Below the pieces are notes generated by a model. The model saw only the letters and a program-made list of their open reading frames with translations. It was not told the origin of the DNA and made no database searches. A stretch of DNA of 64,000 nt from Acrocarpospora catenulata (GTDB taxonomy: Bacteria; Actinomycetota; Actinomycetes; Streptosporangiales; Streptosporangiaceae). This document shows, one piece after another, positions 16,562 through 26,237 of the stretch. The stretch spans positions 155,086-219,085 of the forward strand of contig NZ_JAHCST010000007.1 of the NCBI RefSeq assembly GCF_018476525.1. The letters run 5' to 3'. A program made the position numbers and the translations under genes. Each line of letters begins with the position of its first letter. Position 1 is the first letter of the stretch.

Positions 16562-18046
16562 GTGAGCAGGGCCCGCGGGATCACCCTCGGCGTCGGCGGC
16601 GCGGCCGTGCTGCTGGCCGCGCTGGACGCGTACGTGGTGGTGACCGTCCTGATCGACATCGCCGCCGACGTGGACGTGCCGGTCGGCCACCTGGAGCGGG
16701 CCACCCCGATCGTGACCGGCTTCCTGCTCGGCTACGTGGCCGCGATGCCCTTGCTCGGCCGCCTCTCCGACCGATACGGCAGGCGCCCGCTGATCCAGGC
16801 CTGTCTGGCGGGCTTCGCGGCCGGATCCCTGATCACCGCGCTGGCCGAGTCCATCCCGGTCCTGGTGGCCGGGCGCACCCTCCAGGGCATCGCCGGCGGC
16901 GCCCTGCTGCCGATCACCATGGCCCTGATCGGCGACCTGTGGGACGCCCGCGCCCGCCCGGTCGCGCTCGGCGTGGTGGGCGCCGCCCAGGAGCTCGGCA
17001 GCGTGCTCGGCCCCCTGTACGGCGCCGGGCTCGCCGCGCTCCAGGTCTCCCTGTTCGGCTGGGAACTGCACGGCTGGCGCACCATCTTCTGGGTGAACCT
17101 GCCGCTGACCCTGCTGGCGGCGGTCGTCGTCCACTACGGGGTGCCCGCGCGGCGTGAGCCGCCCGTACGGGGCGGTCTCGACGTGACCGGCGGGCTGCTG
17201 CTGGCGGTGGCCCTGGGCCTGCTGGTGGCCGGGCTGTACAACCCGGAACCGGACAAGGCGGTGCTGCCGCCCTGGGGGCTGCCCTGCGTGGTGGCGGGGT
17301 TCGCGGTGTTCGCCGGGTTCGTCGCCTGGGAGTTGCGCGCCCCGGTCCGGCTGCTGGACCTGTCGGGGGTACCCAAGCGCCCGCTGCTGGCCACGCTCGG
17401 GGTGAGCTTCGTAACCGGCGCCGCGCTACTGGTGACCCTGGTGGACGTGCAACTGGTGGCGCAGACGCTGCTCGGCAAGGACCCGGTGGGCGGGGCGCTG
17501 GTGCTCACCCGGTTCCTGGTGGCGCTGGCGGTGGCCGCGCTGCTCGGCGGGCTGCTGGCCCGGCGGTTCGGGGAGCGGCCGGTGGCGGTCGCCGGGCTGG
17601 TGCTGGCCGCCGCCGGATATTTCAGGATCTGGCAGTGGCCGCTGGAGTTGGGGGCAGAGCTGACCCGGGTGGACGTGGACCTGGTCGTGGCCGGTCTCGG
17701 GCTCGGGCTGGTGATCGCGCCGGTCTCCTCGGCGGTGCTGCGCAGCCTGCCCGCGCAGCGGCACGGGGTGGCCTCCGCCGCCGTGGTGGTGGCCCGGATG
17801 ATGGGCATGCTGCTCGGCCTGGCCGGGGTGTCGGCCTGGGGCTTCCACCGGTTCCAGTCGCTCACCGCCCACCTGGACACGCCGCTGCCGTTCGGGATCC
17901 CGGCCGAGGAGTTCACGCGGAAGCTCGCCGCGTACGAGGCGGCGGTGAAGGCGGCGCTGCACACCGAGTATTCGGAGATCTTCCTGCTCACCGCGGTGCT
18001 CTGCGCGGCCGGGGCGATTCTCGCGCTGGCCATGCCCGGAGATTGA
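16562..18046 (+). CDS. MFS transporter, P55-like, paired with LprG-like lipoprotein
   Basis: This 494-residue major facilitator has about 14 hydrophobic segments (DHA2-like). Motif A is [10 protein letters not shown] (about residue 62), and an intramembrane acidic residue is present in AALDAYVVV of helix 1. GTG start at 16562, one base after the lipoprotein stop. By analogy with Rv1410c (P55) it should export lipids, or drugs as a side activity, to the cell envelope in cooperation with the lipoprotein. Order and coupling are seen; the lipid substrate is inference from the family. Confidence 0.9.
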   Translation: MSRARGITLGVGGAAVLLAALDAYVVVTVLIDIAADVDVPVGHLERATPIVTGFLLGYVAAMPLLGRLSDRYGRRPLIQACLAGFAAGSLITALAESIPVLVAGRTLQGIAGGALLPITMALIGDLWDARARPVALGVVGAAQELGSVLGPLYGAGLAALQVSLFGWELHGWRTIFWVNLPLTLLAAVVVHYGVPARREPPVRGGLDVTGGLLLAVALGLLVAGLYNPEPDKAVLPPWGLPCVVAGFAVFAGFVAWELRAPVRLLDLSGVPKRPLLATLGVSFVTGAALLVTLVDVQLVAQTLLGKDPVGGALVLTRFLVALAVAALLGGLLARRFGERPVAVAGLVLAAAGYFRIWQWPLELGAELTRVDVDLVVAGLGLGLVIAPVSSAVLRSLPAQRHGVASAAVVVARMMGMLLGLAGVSAWGFHRFQSLTAHLDTPLPFGIPAEEFTRKLAAYEAAVKAALHTEYSEIFLLTAVLCAAGAILALAMPGD

Positions 18047-18213
18047 GTAGAGGGGTGCTCAAGCCGGGCCGGCGCTGAACGGTCACCATCGGGACGTGCG
18101 GATTTCCCGGTCGATTAGGGACAGTCGTCCCAGGCGGCCGGGACGCGGGATACCGCACTCTTGCCCGGTATGCCCCCGTCCCGGGGCTGACCGAACATAA
18201 ATCAGGAGCCCCC

Positions 18214-18666
18214 ATGCGCAAGGTCTTCTTCGGGTTCGCCACCGTAATGCTCATCTCCGTGCTCGCCCAGTTCTACTTCGCCACCTTCGGGGCGTTCGAG
18301 CGCCCGGTTCCGGCTCCCGGCGCGGAGGACGCGGCGATCATGCCGCACATCATCAACGGCACCATGGTGCTCCCGGTGCTCTCCCTGCTGACCACGATCG
18401 TGGCCGCCGTCGCCAAGGCCGGCGCCCGGCTGATCTGGCTGTCCATCGCGCCACTCGGCCTGGTCATCGTGCAGCTGTTCGTGGTCTTCGAGATCGCCGG
18501 CCTGCTCGGCGCCGACGAGAACAAGACCACCCCGGCCAGCCTGTACGTGCTCGGCTTCCACGCCCTGGTCGGCGTGGCCCTGCTGGGGGTCACCGTGCAC
18601 CTGTTCCGCAAGTCCCGCGCCCTGGTCAAGGAGGGCGCCGCGAACCCGGTGACCGTGTCGGCGTGA
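18214..18666 (+). CDS. DUF6220-type four-helix membrane protein
   Basis: This 150-residue protein has four predicted transmembrane helices (VFFGFATVMLISVLAQFYFA; VLPVLSLLTTIVAAVA; WLSIAPLGLVIVQLFVVF; YVLGFHALVGVALLGVTVHL). Two histidines, in MPHIINGTM and GFHALVG, sit in helices and could bind heme or metal. The pattern is that of DUF6220 proteins as I remember them. The stop overlaps the next gene (GTGA), so it is translationally coupled to a multicopper oxidase and may be its membrane partner or electron donor. That role is inference. Confidence 0.7.
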   Translation: MRKVFFGFATVMLISVLAQFYFATFGAFERPVPAPGAEDAAIMPHIINGTMVLPVLSLLTTIVAAVAKAGARLIWLSIAPLGLVIVQLFVVFEIAGLLGADENKTTPASLYVLGFHALVGVALLGVTVHLFRKSRALVKEGAANPVTVSA

Positions 18667-20507
18667 GCACCGCCCTGCTGGCCGGCCTCGACCAGCTCCT
18701 GCTCATCCTGGCCGCCGCCGTCTGGGCGGCGGCGGCCGGGGTGTCCATCGCCCGGCGCGCCGGGAACCCGCTCGCCGTGGCACTGGTCGCCGCGGCGTTG
18801 CTGGTGACGGCGCTCCGGGTGCTCACCACGGTCCTGCTGGCCGGGTCCGGCTGGTGGTTCGTGGCCGAGAAGGTCCTGCTGGCGCTGCCGCTGCTGGTGG
18901 CGCCCGCCGTGGCCTCGGCGGCGGTGAGCCTGCCCGCGCTGATCCGGGGCGGGCCGGTGCCGCCGCCGCGGCTGCTCCCCCTCGCGCTGGCCGCGATCGG
19001 CGCGGTGGCGGGGGTCGCCTGCGCGATCGTGATCGGCTACCCGGTCACGGTCGCGGCGGCGGTCGTGCTGCTGCTCGCCGTCGGGGGCGCGTCCGCGCTG
19101 GCCTACCGGATCCTGGCGGGCCGCACCGGCGACCGGTGGCGGCTGGCCGGGACGGCGGTGCTGCTGCTGGCCGTGGCCTGGACGGCCTCGGCCGCCTTCG
19201 CCGGCACGCCGCTGCACGCCGGACACGAGCAGACCGCCTCCGCCGGGCGGAGCGTCACCCAGTTCACCGGCGTGCGCGCGCCGGACGCCCGCAGGTTCAC
19301 GCTCACCGCCCAGGCCCGCACGATCACCTTCCCGTCCGGCCGCGCCGTGGAGGCCTGGACCTTCAACGGCCAGTCCCCCGGCCCCACCCTCCGGGTCCGC
19401 CAGGGCGAGCACGTCGAGGTGACCCTCCGCAACGAACTGCCCGGCCAGCAGGCCGTCACCATTCACTGGCACGGGTACGACGTGCCCAGCGCCGAGGACG
19501 GGGTGCCCGGGGTGACCCAGGACGCCGTCCTGCCCGGCGGCAGCCACGTGTACCGGTTCCAGGCCACCGATCCCGGGACGTACTGGTACCACAGCCACCA
19601 GAACTCCAGCGTCGCCGTCGCCAAGGGCCTGTTCGGCCTGCTCATCGTGGAACCCGCCGACGGTGACCACACGGTGGCCCTGCACTCCTTCGGCGCGGGA
19701 ATGACCATGGCCGTGGACGACCAGCCCCCGTCGGACGCCCTGGTCAAGACCACCATCCCGCCCGGCAGCCCGGTACGGCTCCGCGTGGTCGACACCAACA
19801 GCCTCCCGATCGAACTGGGCCTCACCGGGGTCGCCTACCGGCTGGCCGCCGTGGACGGAACCGACGTCCCCGGGGCCACCGAACTGAACGGCGGCCGGTT
19901 GCGCCTGGCGGCAGGGGGCAGGTACGACCTGACCTTCACCATGCCTTCCGGGCCGGTCTACCTGGACGTCCAGGGCCATCCCGGTCTGCTCGTCAACGGG
20001 GACACCCCGCCACCGGCGGCCACCGGGCCGACGCTGGACATCACCGCCTACGGCTCCCCCACCGCCACCCCCGGCCGGTACGACCAGGAGATCACCTGGG
20101 TGCTGGACCGCACCTTCGCCATGGTCGACGGCCTGCCCCGGCTGGCGTACACGGTCAACGGCAAGGGCTTCCCCAACATCCCCACCCCCCTCGTGCGGGA
20201 GGGCCAGCGGGTGCTGATCCGGGTGGTCAACCGGAGCGGCGACACCCATCCGATGCATCCGCACGGCCACCACGTCCAGGTCGTGTCCAAGAACGGCAGG
20301 CCCGCCAACGGGATCTGGATGGACACCTTCGACGTGCGCCCCGGCGAGGTCTGGGAGGTGGCCCTGACCGCCGACAACCCGGGGATGTGGATGTCGCACT
20401 GCCACGACCTGGCGCACGCCGTCCAGGGGATGGAGTTCCACCTCGCCTACGAGGGGGTCACCAGCCCGTACGACCTGGGCGGGCCCGCTGGGAACCACCC
20501 CGCCTAA
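18663..20507 (+). CDS. Membrane-anchored multicopper oxidase
   Basis: This 614-residue protein has two parts. Residues 1-190 hold about five hydrophobic helices; the remainder is a two-domain laccase-like multicopper oxidase. Copper motifs are in order: TIHWHGYD, YWYHSHQ, HPMHPHGHHVQV and WMSHCHDLAHAVQGM, giving type 2/3 ligands plus Cys, His and a Met axial ligand at the type 1 site. The catalytic part should face outside. Possible substrates are Cu(I), Fe(II), Mn(II) or phenols. The first gene of the pair is the four-helix DUF6220-like protein. The convergent response regulator overlaps its end by 4 bp. Confidence 0.88.
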   Translation: MSTALLAGLDQLLLILAAAVWAAAAGVSIARRAGNPLAVALVAAALLVTALRVLTTVLLAGSGWWFVAEKVLLALPLLVAPAVASAAVSLPALIRGGPVPPPRLLPLALAAIGAVAGVACAIVIGYPVTVAAAVVLLLAVGGASALAYRILAGRTGDRWRLAGTAVLLLAVAWTASAAFAGTPLHAGHEQTASAGRSVTQFTGVRAPDARRFTLTAQARTITFPSGRAVEAWTFNGQSPGPTLRVRQGEHVEVTLRNELPGQQAVTIHWHGYDVPSAEDGVPGVTQDAVLPGGSHVYRFQATDPGTYWYHSHQNSSVAVAKGLFGLLIVEPADGDHTVALHSFGAGMTMAVDDQPPSDALVKTTIPPGSPVRLRVVDTNSLPIELGLTGVAYRLAAVDGTDVPGATELNGGRLRLAAGGRYDLTFTMPSGPVYLDVQGHPGLLVNGDTPPPAATGPTLDITAYGSPTATPGRYDQEITWVLDRTFAMVDGLPRLAYTVNGKGFPNIPTPLVREGQRVLIRVVNRSGDTHPMHPHGHHVQVVSKNGRPANGIWMDTFDVRPGEVWEVALTADNPGMWMSHCHDLAHAVQGMEFHLAYEGVTSPYDLGGPAGNHPA

Positions 20508-21151
20508 GAACGGAGGTAGGCCAGCACCGCAAGGACCCGGCGGTGCTGGTCGGTGTCGTCGGCGTACAGGTTGAGTTTCACGAAGATGCCCCGGATGTGC
20601 TTCTCGACCGCGCCCTCGGTGACCACCAGTTCGCGGGAGATGGCCGGGTTGGAGCGGCCCTCCGCCATCAGCGCCAGCACCTGCCGCTCGCGCGGGGTCA
20701 GCGAGGCCAGCGGGTCGTCGCGGCGGCGGCGGACCATCAGCTGCGCCACCACCTGAGGGTCGAATACGGTCCCGCCCCCGGCCACCCGGCGCAGGCCGGA
20801 CATGAACTCCTCCACGTCGACCACCCGGTCCTTCAGCAGGTAGCCGACGGCGCCCCTGGCGTCGGCCAGCAGGTCGTCGGCGTAGGAGACCTCGACGTAC
20901 TGGGAGAGGATGAGCACCGGAGCGCCCGGCACCTTCTGCCGGGCCGCCACCGCCGCCCGCAGGCCCTCGTCGGTGAAGCTGGGCGGCATGCGCACGTCCA
21001 CCACCGACACGTCGGGCCGGTGCTCGGCGACCGCGGCCACCAGCTCATCGCCGGTGCCCACCGCCGCCACCACCTGACAGCCGAACTCCTCAAGCAGGCG
21101 GACCAGGCCTTCGCGGATGAGCACCGCGTCGTCCGCCACCACTACCCGCAC
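20504..21151 (-). CDS. NarL/LuxR-family response regulator
   Basis: This 215-residue protein has a receiver domain (VVVADDAVLIREGL, phospho-acceptor Asp in VSVVDVRMPP near residue 52, Lys in YLLKDR) and a C-terminal LuxR helix-turn-helix (LTPRERQVLALMAEGRSN). The GTG start overlaps the histidine kinase stop by 10 bp, so the pair is coupled. The target genes are unknown; the neighbouring oxidase and the kinase operon itself are candidates. Confidence 0.92.
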   Translation of the reverse strand: MRVVVADDAVLIREGLVRLLEEFGCQVVAAVGTGDELVAAVAEHRPDVSVVDVRMPPSFTDEGLRAAVAARQKVPGAPVLILSQYVEVSYADDLLADARGAVGYLLKDRVVDVEEFMSGLRRVAGGGTVFDPQVVAQLMVRRRRDDPLASLTPRERQVLALMAEGRSNPAISRELVVTEGAVEKHIRGIFVKLNLYADDTDQHRRVLAVLAYLRS

Positions 21152-22389
21152 GGCACCTCCGCCACGATCATCGTCGGCCCGCCCGCCGGGGAGCGCACCG
21201 CCAGCTCGCCGTCCACCCCGCGCAGCCGGTCGGCCAGACCGGACAGGCCGTGTCCCTTGGCGACGTGCGCGCCGCCGACCCCATCATCGCCGATGGTGAG
21301 CAGCAGCGTGTCGTCCACCCGGACCAGGGTGACCGTACACAGGGTGGCCCGGCTGTGCTTGGCCACGTTGGTGAGCGCCTCAGCGGTGACGAAATAGACG
21401 GTGTTCTCCACCAGCGCCGGGAACCGCTCCTCGGTGCGCACGTCCAGCTCCACGGGGACGGTGCACCGCCCGGCCAGCGCGGCCAGCGCCGGGGCCAGGC
21501 CGCGGTCGGCCAGGATCGGCGGCGCGATGCCCCGGGAGAGGGCGCGCAGCTCGTCCAGGGTCTCCCTGGTCGCCTTGATGGCCTGGCCGATGGTGGCGCT
21601 GGCGGCGCCGGCGTCCCGCTCCAGCTCCCGCTGGGCCCGGGACAGCTCCATGGCCAGGTGCACCAGCCGCTGCTGCGGCCCGTCGTGGATGTCCCGCTCC
21701 AGCCGGCGCAGCGCGTTGGCCTCGGCGTGCGCGGCCGCCTGCCGGCCCTCGGTCAGGTCGTCGATGCGCTCGCGCAGCTCGGCCACCCCGGTCAGCAGGC
21801 TCCTGCCCAGGCCGGCCTGGAGTACGGCCATGCCCCGGATCACCGGGTAGAGGGTGATCAGGAAGAGCAGACCCATCGTCACGTACCAGACGGAGTTGAT
21901 CCCGTAGCCGTCGCCCAGGCCGAGCAGTTCGGGCAGCTCGGTGTTGCCGGGGATGCGGCTGGTGAGCCAGCCGTACAGGGGGTAGGTGATGCCGGCCACC
22001 GCCGCCGCCCACCAGGTGATCGCCACACAGAAGGTGGCCGTCGCGACCGGGAAGTTGACCAGGCCGTGCAGCACGTCCAGCCAGCCCTGACCGCTCATCA
22101 GCGGCTGGACGGACCGGCGCAGCCAGCCGGACTCCGGCGGCGGCTCCGGGTAGCGCGGGCGGGCCGCCTCGCGGCCGAGCACCCCGGACAGCCGGGCACG
22201 CTCCAGGTCGGCCAGGCCGCGGGCGGTCAGCAGGGTCAGGGCCAGGATGGGCACGCCCACCCAGATGACCACCAGGCTGGCACCGACCGACAGGCCGGTG
22301 ACGAGCAGCACGAAGGAGATGATCCCCAGGGGGAAGCCGAGCAGGAGGTAGCCGGTGTCGGTTACCAGGCGGCGAGTCAGGGTTCTCAT
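21142..22389 (-). CDS. Sensor histidine kinase with N-terminal membrane sensor domain
   Basis: This 415-residue kinase starts at the ATG of MRTLTRRLV (22389); the open frame continues upstream, but only as antisense to the GTPase gene. The N-terminal half has four hydrophobic segments of the putative sensor (PF13796-like) type. The HisKA_3 motif RLERDIHDGPQQRLV carries the phosphorylated His near residue 222, and the HATPase region has ALTNVAKHS and GDDGVGG. It phosphorylates the response regulator encoded directly downstream. The signal is unknown; the family often responds to envelope stress. Confidence 0.9.
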   Translation of the reverse strand: MRTLTRRLVTDTGYLLLGFPLGIISFVLLVTGLSVGASLVVIWVGVPILALTLLTARGLADLERARLSGVLGREAARPRYPEPPPESGWLRRSVQPLMSGQGWLDVLHGLVNFPVATATFCVAITWWAAAVAGITYPLYGWLTSRIPGNTELPELLGLGDGYGINSVWYVTMGLLFLITLYPVIRGMAVLQAGLGRSLLTGVAELRERIDDLTEGRQAAAHAEANALRRLERDIHDGPQQRLVHLAMELSRAQRELERDAGAASATIGQAIKATRETLDELRALSRGIAPPILADRGLAPALAALAGRCTVPVELDVRTEERFPALVENTVYFVTAEALTNVAKHSRATLCTVTLVRVDDTLLLTIGDDGVGGAHVAKGHGLSGLADRLRGVDGELAVRSPAGGPTMIVAEVPCG

Positions 22390-22460
22390 GGCTCTCAAAC
22401 TAGGATTTTCGTTCCTTGCCAACGAGCCGGTCCACCGCCCAGCCAAAGGTAGGGCAGACC

Positions 22461-23870
22461 CTACTTCTTCTTCCGCTTCTCCCGGATCTTCATGCTCACC
22501 TCGATCGGCGAACCGGCGAACCCGAACTCCTCCCGCAGCCGGCGCTCGATGAACCGCCGGTAGGTCTCCTCCAGGAAGCCCGAGGTGAAGAGCACGAACT
22601 TGGGCGGCTCCACGGACGCCTGGGTGGCGAACAGGATCTTGGGCTGCTTGCCGCCCCGAACCGGCGGCGGGGTGGCCTGCACCAGCTCGGTGAGGAACTG
22701 GTTGAGCCGCGCGGTCGGCACCCGGGTGCCCCACGACTCGATGGCCAGCTCCAGCGCCGGGACCAGCTTCTCCACGTGCCGCCCGGTGCGGGCGGAGATG
22801 TTCACCCGGAGCGCCCACGGCGTGCGCACCAGCTGCCGCTCGATCTCCTTCTCCAGGTAGTACCGGCGGTCCTCGTCCACCAGGTCCCACTTGTTGAAGG
22901 CCACCACCATGGCCCGGCCTGACTCGATGACCAGCGAGAGAATGCGCAGGTCCTGCTCGGTCAGCACCTCGGAGGCGTCGATCAGCACGATCGCCACCTC
23001 GGCCCGCTCCAGCGCGGCCCGGGTGCGCATGGCCGCGTAGAAGTCGGCGCCCTTCAGCTCCCGGTCCCGCCGCCGGATGCCGGCCGTGTCGATGAACCGC
23101 CAGGTCTTGCCGCCCAGCTCGACCAGCTCGTCCACCGGGTCCCTGGTGGTGCCCGCCATCGGGTCCACCAGCACCCGCTCCTCCCCGGCCACCCGGTTGA
23201 GCAGCGAGGACTTGCCCACGTTCGGCTTGCCGAGCAGGGCCACCCGGCGCGGGCCGCGCCGCTCGCCGAACGTCTGCGGCGGGGTCGCGGGCAGCGCGTC
23301 GAGCACCACGTCGAGCAGGTCGCCGCTGGCCCGGCCGTGCAGCGCGGAGACCGGGTACGGCTCGCCCAGGCCGAGCGACCAGAGCTCGCCCGCCTCCAGC
23401 TCCTGCATCTGGTTGTCCACCTTGTTGGCGGTCAGCACCACCGGCTTGCCGGAGCGGCGGAGCACCGCCCCGACCGCCTCGTCGGAGTCGGTGATGCCGA
23501 CGCTGGCGTCCACCACGAACATGATCACATCGGCCAGCTCGGCCGCGATCTGCGCCTGCTCGGCGATCTTCAGCGCCATGCCGGTGGCATCCGGATCCCA
23601 GCCGCCGGTGTCCACCAGGGTGAACCGGCGGCCCCGCCAGTTGGCCTCGTAGGTCACCCGGTCCCTGGTCACGCCAGGCACGTCCTCCACGACCGCCTCC
23701 CGGCGGCCGATGATGCGGTTGACCAGAGTGGACTTGCCCACGTTCGGGCGGCCGACCACGGCCACCACCGGCAGCGGGCCAGAGTCCTGCTGTTCTGAGG
23801 TGGGCTCGCCTTCCAGTTCGTCGAGCTCGTCCTCGATCCAGCCGTCGTCGTCGTACTCCCCCGCGCTCAT
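22461..23870 (-). CDS. der: Ribosome biogenesis GTPase Der (EngA)
   Basis: This 469-residue protein has two tandem GTPase domains: [13 protein letters not shown] with DTGGWD and NKVD (first), and [13 protein letters not shown] with DTAGIRRR and NKWD (second). A KH-like C-terminal domain ends in KIREKRKKK. It acts in 50S subunit assembly. An acidic N-terminal tail of about 45 residues is common in actinobacterial forms. The ATG at 23870, with AAAGGG upstream, is preferred over an earlier frame start that would overlap cmk. It lies 31 bp after cmk in the conserved cmk-der order. Confidence 0.96.
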   Translation of the reverse strand: MSAGEYDDDGWIEDELDELEGEPTSEQQDSGPLPVVAVVGRPNVGKSTLVNRIIGRREAVVEDVPGVTRDRVTYEANWRGRRFTLVDTGGWDPDATGMALKIAEQAQIAAELADVIMFVVDASVGITDSDEAVGAVLRRSGKPVVLTANKVDNQMQELEAGELWSLGLGEPYPVSALHGRASGDLLDVVLDALPATPPQTFGERRGPRRVALLGKPNVGKSSLLNRVAGEERVLVDPMAGTTRDPVDELVELGGKTWRFIDTAGIRRRDRELKGADFYAAMRTRAALERAEVAIVLIDASEVLTEQDLRILSLVIESGRAMVVAFNKWDLVDEDRRYYLEKEIERQLVRTPWALRVNISARTGRHVEKLVPALELAIESWGTRVPTARLNQFLTELVQATPPPVRGGKQPKILFATQASVEPPKFVLFTSGFLEETYRRFIERRLREEFGFAGSPIEVSMKIREKRKKK

Positions 23871-23901
23871 GATCGCGTGTTCCCTTTCACCGCGGCTGGA
23901 G

Positions 23902-24558
23902 TCAGCCGCGTTCCTTGACAAGTCTCAGCACCTCCGCGATGACCTCGTCGAGGGTCATCGGCGTGGTGTCCAGCTCCACCGCGTCGGCCGCCATGGCCAG
24001 CGGGTCGGTCTTCCTGGTCGAGTCGAGCGTGTCCCTGCGGGCCAGCTCGACCCGCTGGGCGGCCACCGTGGAGCCGGTCAGCTCGGCGTTGCGGCGCGTC
24101 GCGCGGGCCTCCTCGCTGGCCGTCAGATAGACCTTGACGGGCGCGTCCGGGGCCACCACGGTGCCGATGTCCCGGCCCTCCACCACGATGCCACCCGCGC
24201 CGATCAGCTCGCGCTGCAGGGCCACCAGGCGTTGCCGCACCTCGGGCACCGCGCTCACCGCCGACACCGCCCGGGTCACCTCCGCCGACCGGATCGGGCC
24301 GTCCGCCGGCTCGCCGTCCAGCCGCACGCCCGGCGCGTCGGGATCGGTGCTCATCTCCAGCCGGGGCTCGCCCGCGCGGGCGGCGATGGCGGCGGGGTCG
24401 GCCAGATCGACCTCGTGGGTCAGCATCCACCAGGTGACCGCCCGGTACATGGCCCCGGTGTCCAGGTACCGCAACCCCAGGGCACGGGCCACGCCGCGCG
24501 AGGCGCTCGACTTGCCCGACCCCGACGGCCCGTCCATCGCGACGACCAGACCCGACAC
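23902..24558 (-). CDS. cmk: Cytidylate kinase
   Basis: This 218-residue nucleoside monophosphate kinase phosphorylates CMP and dCMP. The P-loop is [10 protein letters not shown] at about residues 8-17, followed by [12 protein letters not shown] and the [13 protein letters not shown] motif. I place the start at the second of two adjacent GTG codons (24558), where AAGGGAG is best spaced; this gives the usual length. Earlier in-frame starts would overlap tyrA. It follows tyrA after about 70 bp and precedes der. Confidence 0.95.
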   Translation of the reverse strand: MSGLVVAMDGPSGSGKSSASRGVARALGLRYLDTGAMYRAVTWWMLTHEVDLADPAAIAARAGEPRLEMSTDPDAPGVRLDGEPADGPIRSAEVTRAVSAVSAVPEVRQRLVALQRELIGAGGIVVEGRDIGTVVAPDAPVKVYLTASEEARATRRNAELTGSTVAAQRVELARRDTLDSTRKTDPLAMAADAVELDTTPMTLDEVIAEVLRLVKERG

Positions 24559-24572
24559 CACGGCTCCCTTGC

Positions 24573-24606
24573 CCTTGAGTTTTCCGCTGCCCTTTGAGTT
24601 TTCCGC
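24573..24606. repeat. Short tandem duplication between tyrA and cmk
   Basis: Two near-identical 15-bp units (CCTTGAGTTTTCCGC at 24573-24587 and CTTTGAGTTTTCCGC at 24592-24606) lie in the tyrA-cmk spacer, 15 bp before the cmk start. They look like a local slippage duplication and extend the AT-rich leader of cmk. Confidence 0.7.
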
Positions 24607-24628
24607 CACCCAAAGGTACCGGCAAACG

Positions 24629-25723
24629 CTAGGGAACCTGCCATCCGTGCTCGCGCAGCGCCGCCGCGAAGACCGCCGCCGCGGTCGGCTGCACCGACAG
24701 CTCCACGGCGCCAAGCGGCAGTCCCGGCACGTGCTCCAGGCGCACGTCCTCGATGCTCACCCCGACCTGCTCGGCCACCTGGAAGAGCCGGGCCAGCTCG
24801 CCCGGCCGGTCCCCGATGACCACCTGCACCACCTCGTACCTACGGGCCGGGCCGCCGTGCTTGCCCGGAATGCGGCCGGTCCCGGCGGCCCCCCGGTGCA
24901 GCAGCTCGGTCACCGGCTCGATGGCGGCGCCTCCGGCGGCGAACTCGCGCAGCGCGCGGGCCGCCTCGGCCAGATCGTCCGCCACCGCCTCCAGGATGGC
25001 CGCCACCGGGCCCGCGTTGCCGGACAGGATGCCGGTCCACAGGCGCGGGTCGCTGGCCGCGATCCGGGTCACGTCCCGCACCCCCTGCCCCGACAGGCCC
25101 AGCGCCGTCTCCGACGCCTCCGCCAGCCGGGCCGCCACCGCCGCCGAGGCCACGTGCGGCGCGTGCGAGATCACCGCCACCGCCTCGTCGTGCTCGGCCG
25201 CGTCCACGGTCACCGCGTTGGCCCCGCAGAGCGCCACCAGCTCCAGCACCGCCTGTACGGCCTCCGGCGCGCTCTCCGGGGCCGGGCAGAGCGCCCACGG
25301 CCGTCCCAGGAACAGGTCGGCCCTGGCCGCCCCCGGCCCCGAACGCTCCCGCCCGGCCAGCGGGTGCCCCGGCACGTACGTGGTCAGGTCGCAGCCGAGC
25401 TGCACGGCCTGGGCCAGCGGCAGCGCCTTGACGCTGGCCACGTCGGTGTACCAGCGGGCCGCGTCGTTCTTCTGCAGGCCGAGCAGCTCGTGTGCGACGA
25501 ACTGCGGGGGCACCGCGATCACGGCCAGGTCCACCGGCCCGCGGTCCCCCGGGTGCCACTCCTCACCCGCGCCGAGCTCCCTGGCCAGCCGGAGCGCGCC
25601 GGGATCACGGTCGACGAGGTAGACCCGAACCCCGCGGCGGCGCAGGGCCAGGGCGGCGGAGGTGCCGATCAGTCCGGTTCCGACGATGACAACGCTGGTG
25701 ATGCCGCCCTGGTTCGGGGTCAT
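24629..25723 (-). CDS. tyrA: Prephenate dehydrogenase with ACT domain
   Basis: This 364-residue enzyme oxidatively decarboxylates prephenate in tyrosine synthesis. It has an N-terminal Rossmann domain (VVIVGTGLIGTSAALALRR; Asp in YLVDRDP implies NAD), catalytic-domain motifs TDVASVK, GHPLAGRE and SHAPH, and a C-terminal ACT-like domain (VVIGDRPGELARLFQVAEQ) for allosteric control by an aromatic amino acid. It follows aroH in the same orientation after 120 bp, so two consecutive shikimate-branch steps are adjacent. Confidence 0.95.
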   Translation of the reverse strand: MTPNQGGITSVVIVGTGLIGTSAALALRRRGVRVYLVDRDPGALRLARELGAGEEWHPGDRGPVDLAVIAVPPQFVAHELLGLQKNDAARWYTDVASVKALPLAQAVQLGCDLTTYVPGHPLAGRERSGPGAARADLFLGRPWALCPAPESAPEAVQAVLELVALCGANAVTVDAAEHDEAVAVISHAPHVASAAVAARLAEASETALGLSGQGVRDVTRIAASDPRLWTGILSGNAGPVAAILEAVADDLAEAARALREFAAGGAAIEPVTELLHRGAAGTGRIPGKHGGPARRYEVVQVVIGDRPGELARLFQVAEQVGVSIEDVRLEHVPGLPLGAVELSVQPTAAAVFAAALREHGWQVP

Positions 25724-25843
25724 GGTCCGGGGTTCCTCGGGATTCTTACCGTGCTCGTTCGGGTGCGATTTCCACTATGCGCCCTTGGCCCCGTCACATA
25801 CCGGGCGGGCGAATTACTGACTCGCTGACTGTTTTTTCCTTCG

Positions 25844-26203
25844 TTATTGCGCGATGTCCACCCGAAGGGCCACCGCGCCCCGGAGATAGACGTGCTGGAT
25901 CTCCTGGCGCGGGCGGTCGGTGGCCACGTGGGCCATCAGCCGGACCACCCGCGGCAGCGCCCCCGGCACGTCGATCTCGCTGGCGCACAGCAACGGCACG
26001 TCGTGGAAGCCGAGCTTGCGCGCGGCCAGGGCGGGAAACTCGGCGGTCAGGTCGGGGGTGGCCGTGAAGATCACGCTGATGATCTCGTCGGTGGTGAGCC
26101 GGTTGCGCTCCATTACCTCGCTGACGAGTTCTGTCGTGCCAGAGATGATCGCGTCACGGTCGTTGCCGTCCACCTGGATGGCCCCACGGATCGCCCGAAC
26201 CAT
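25844..26203 (-). CDS. aroH: Chorismate mutase, AroH type
   Basis: This 119-residue monofunctional chorismate mutase has the trimeric pseudo-barrel AroH fold. Characteristic residues are VRAIRGAIQVDGND at the N-terminus, FTATPDLTAEFPA in the middle and VYLRGAVALR at the C-terminus, with the conserved Arg residues that bind chorismate. It makes prephenate, the substrate of the TyrA encoded downstream. The start ATG has AAAGGGG at good distance. Confidence 0.96.
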   Translation of the reverse strand: MVRAIRGAIQVDGNDRDAIISGTTELVSEVMERNRLTTDEIISVIFTATPDLTAEFPALAARKLGFHDVPLLCASEIDVPGALPRVVRLMAHVATDRPRQEIQHVYLRGAVALRVDIAQ

Positions 26204-26237
26204 TTTGTCCCCTTTAAGTGAATATCGTCGGGAAAGG

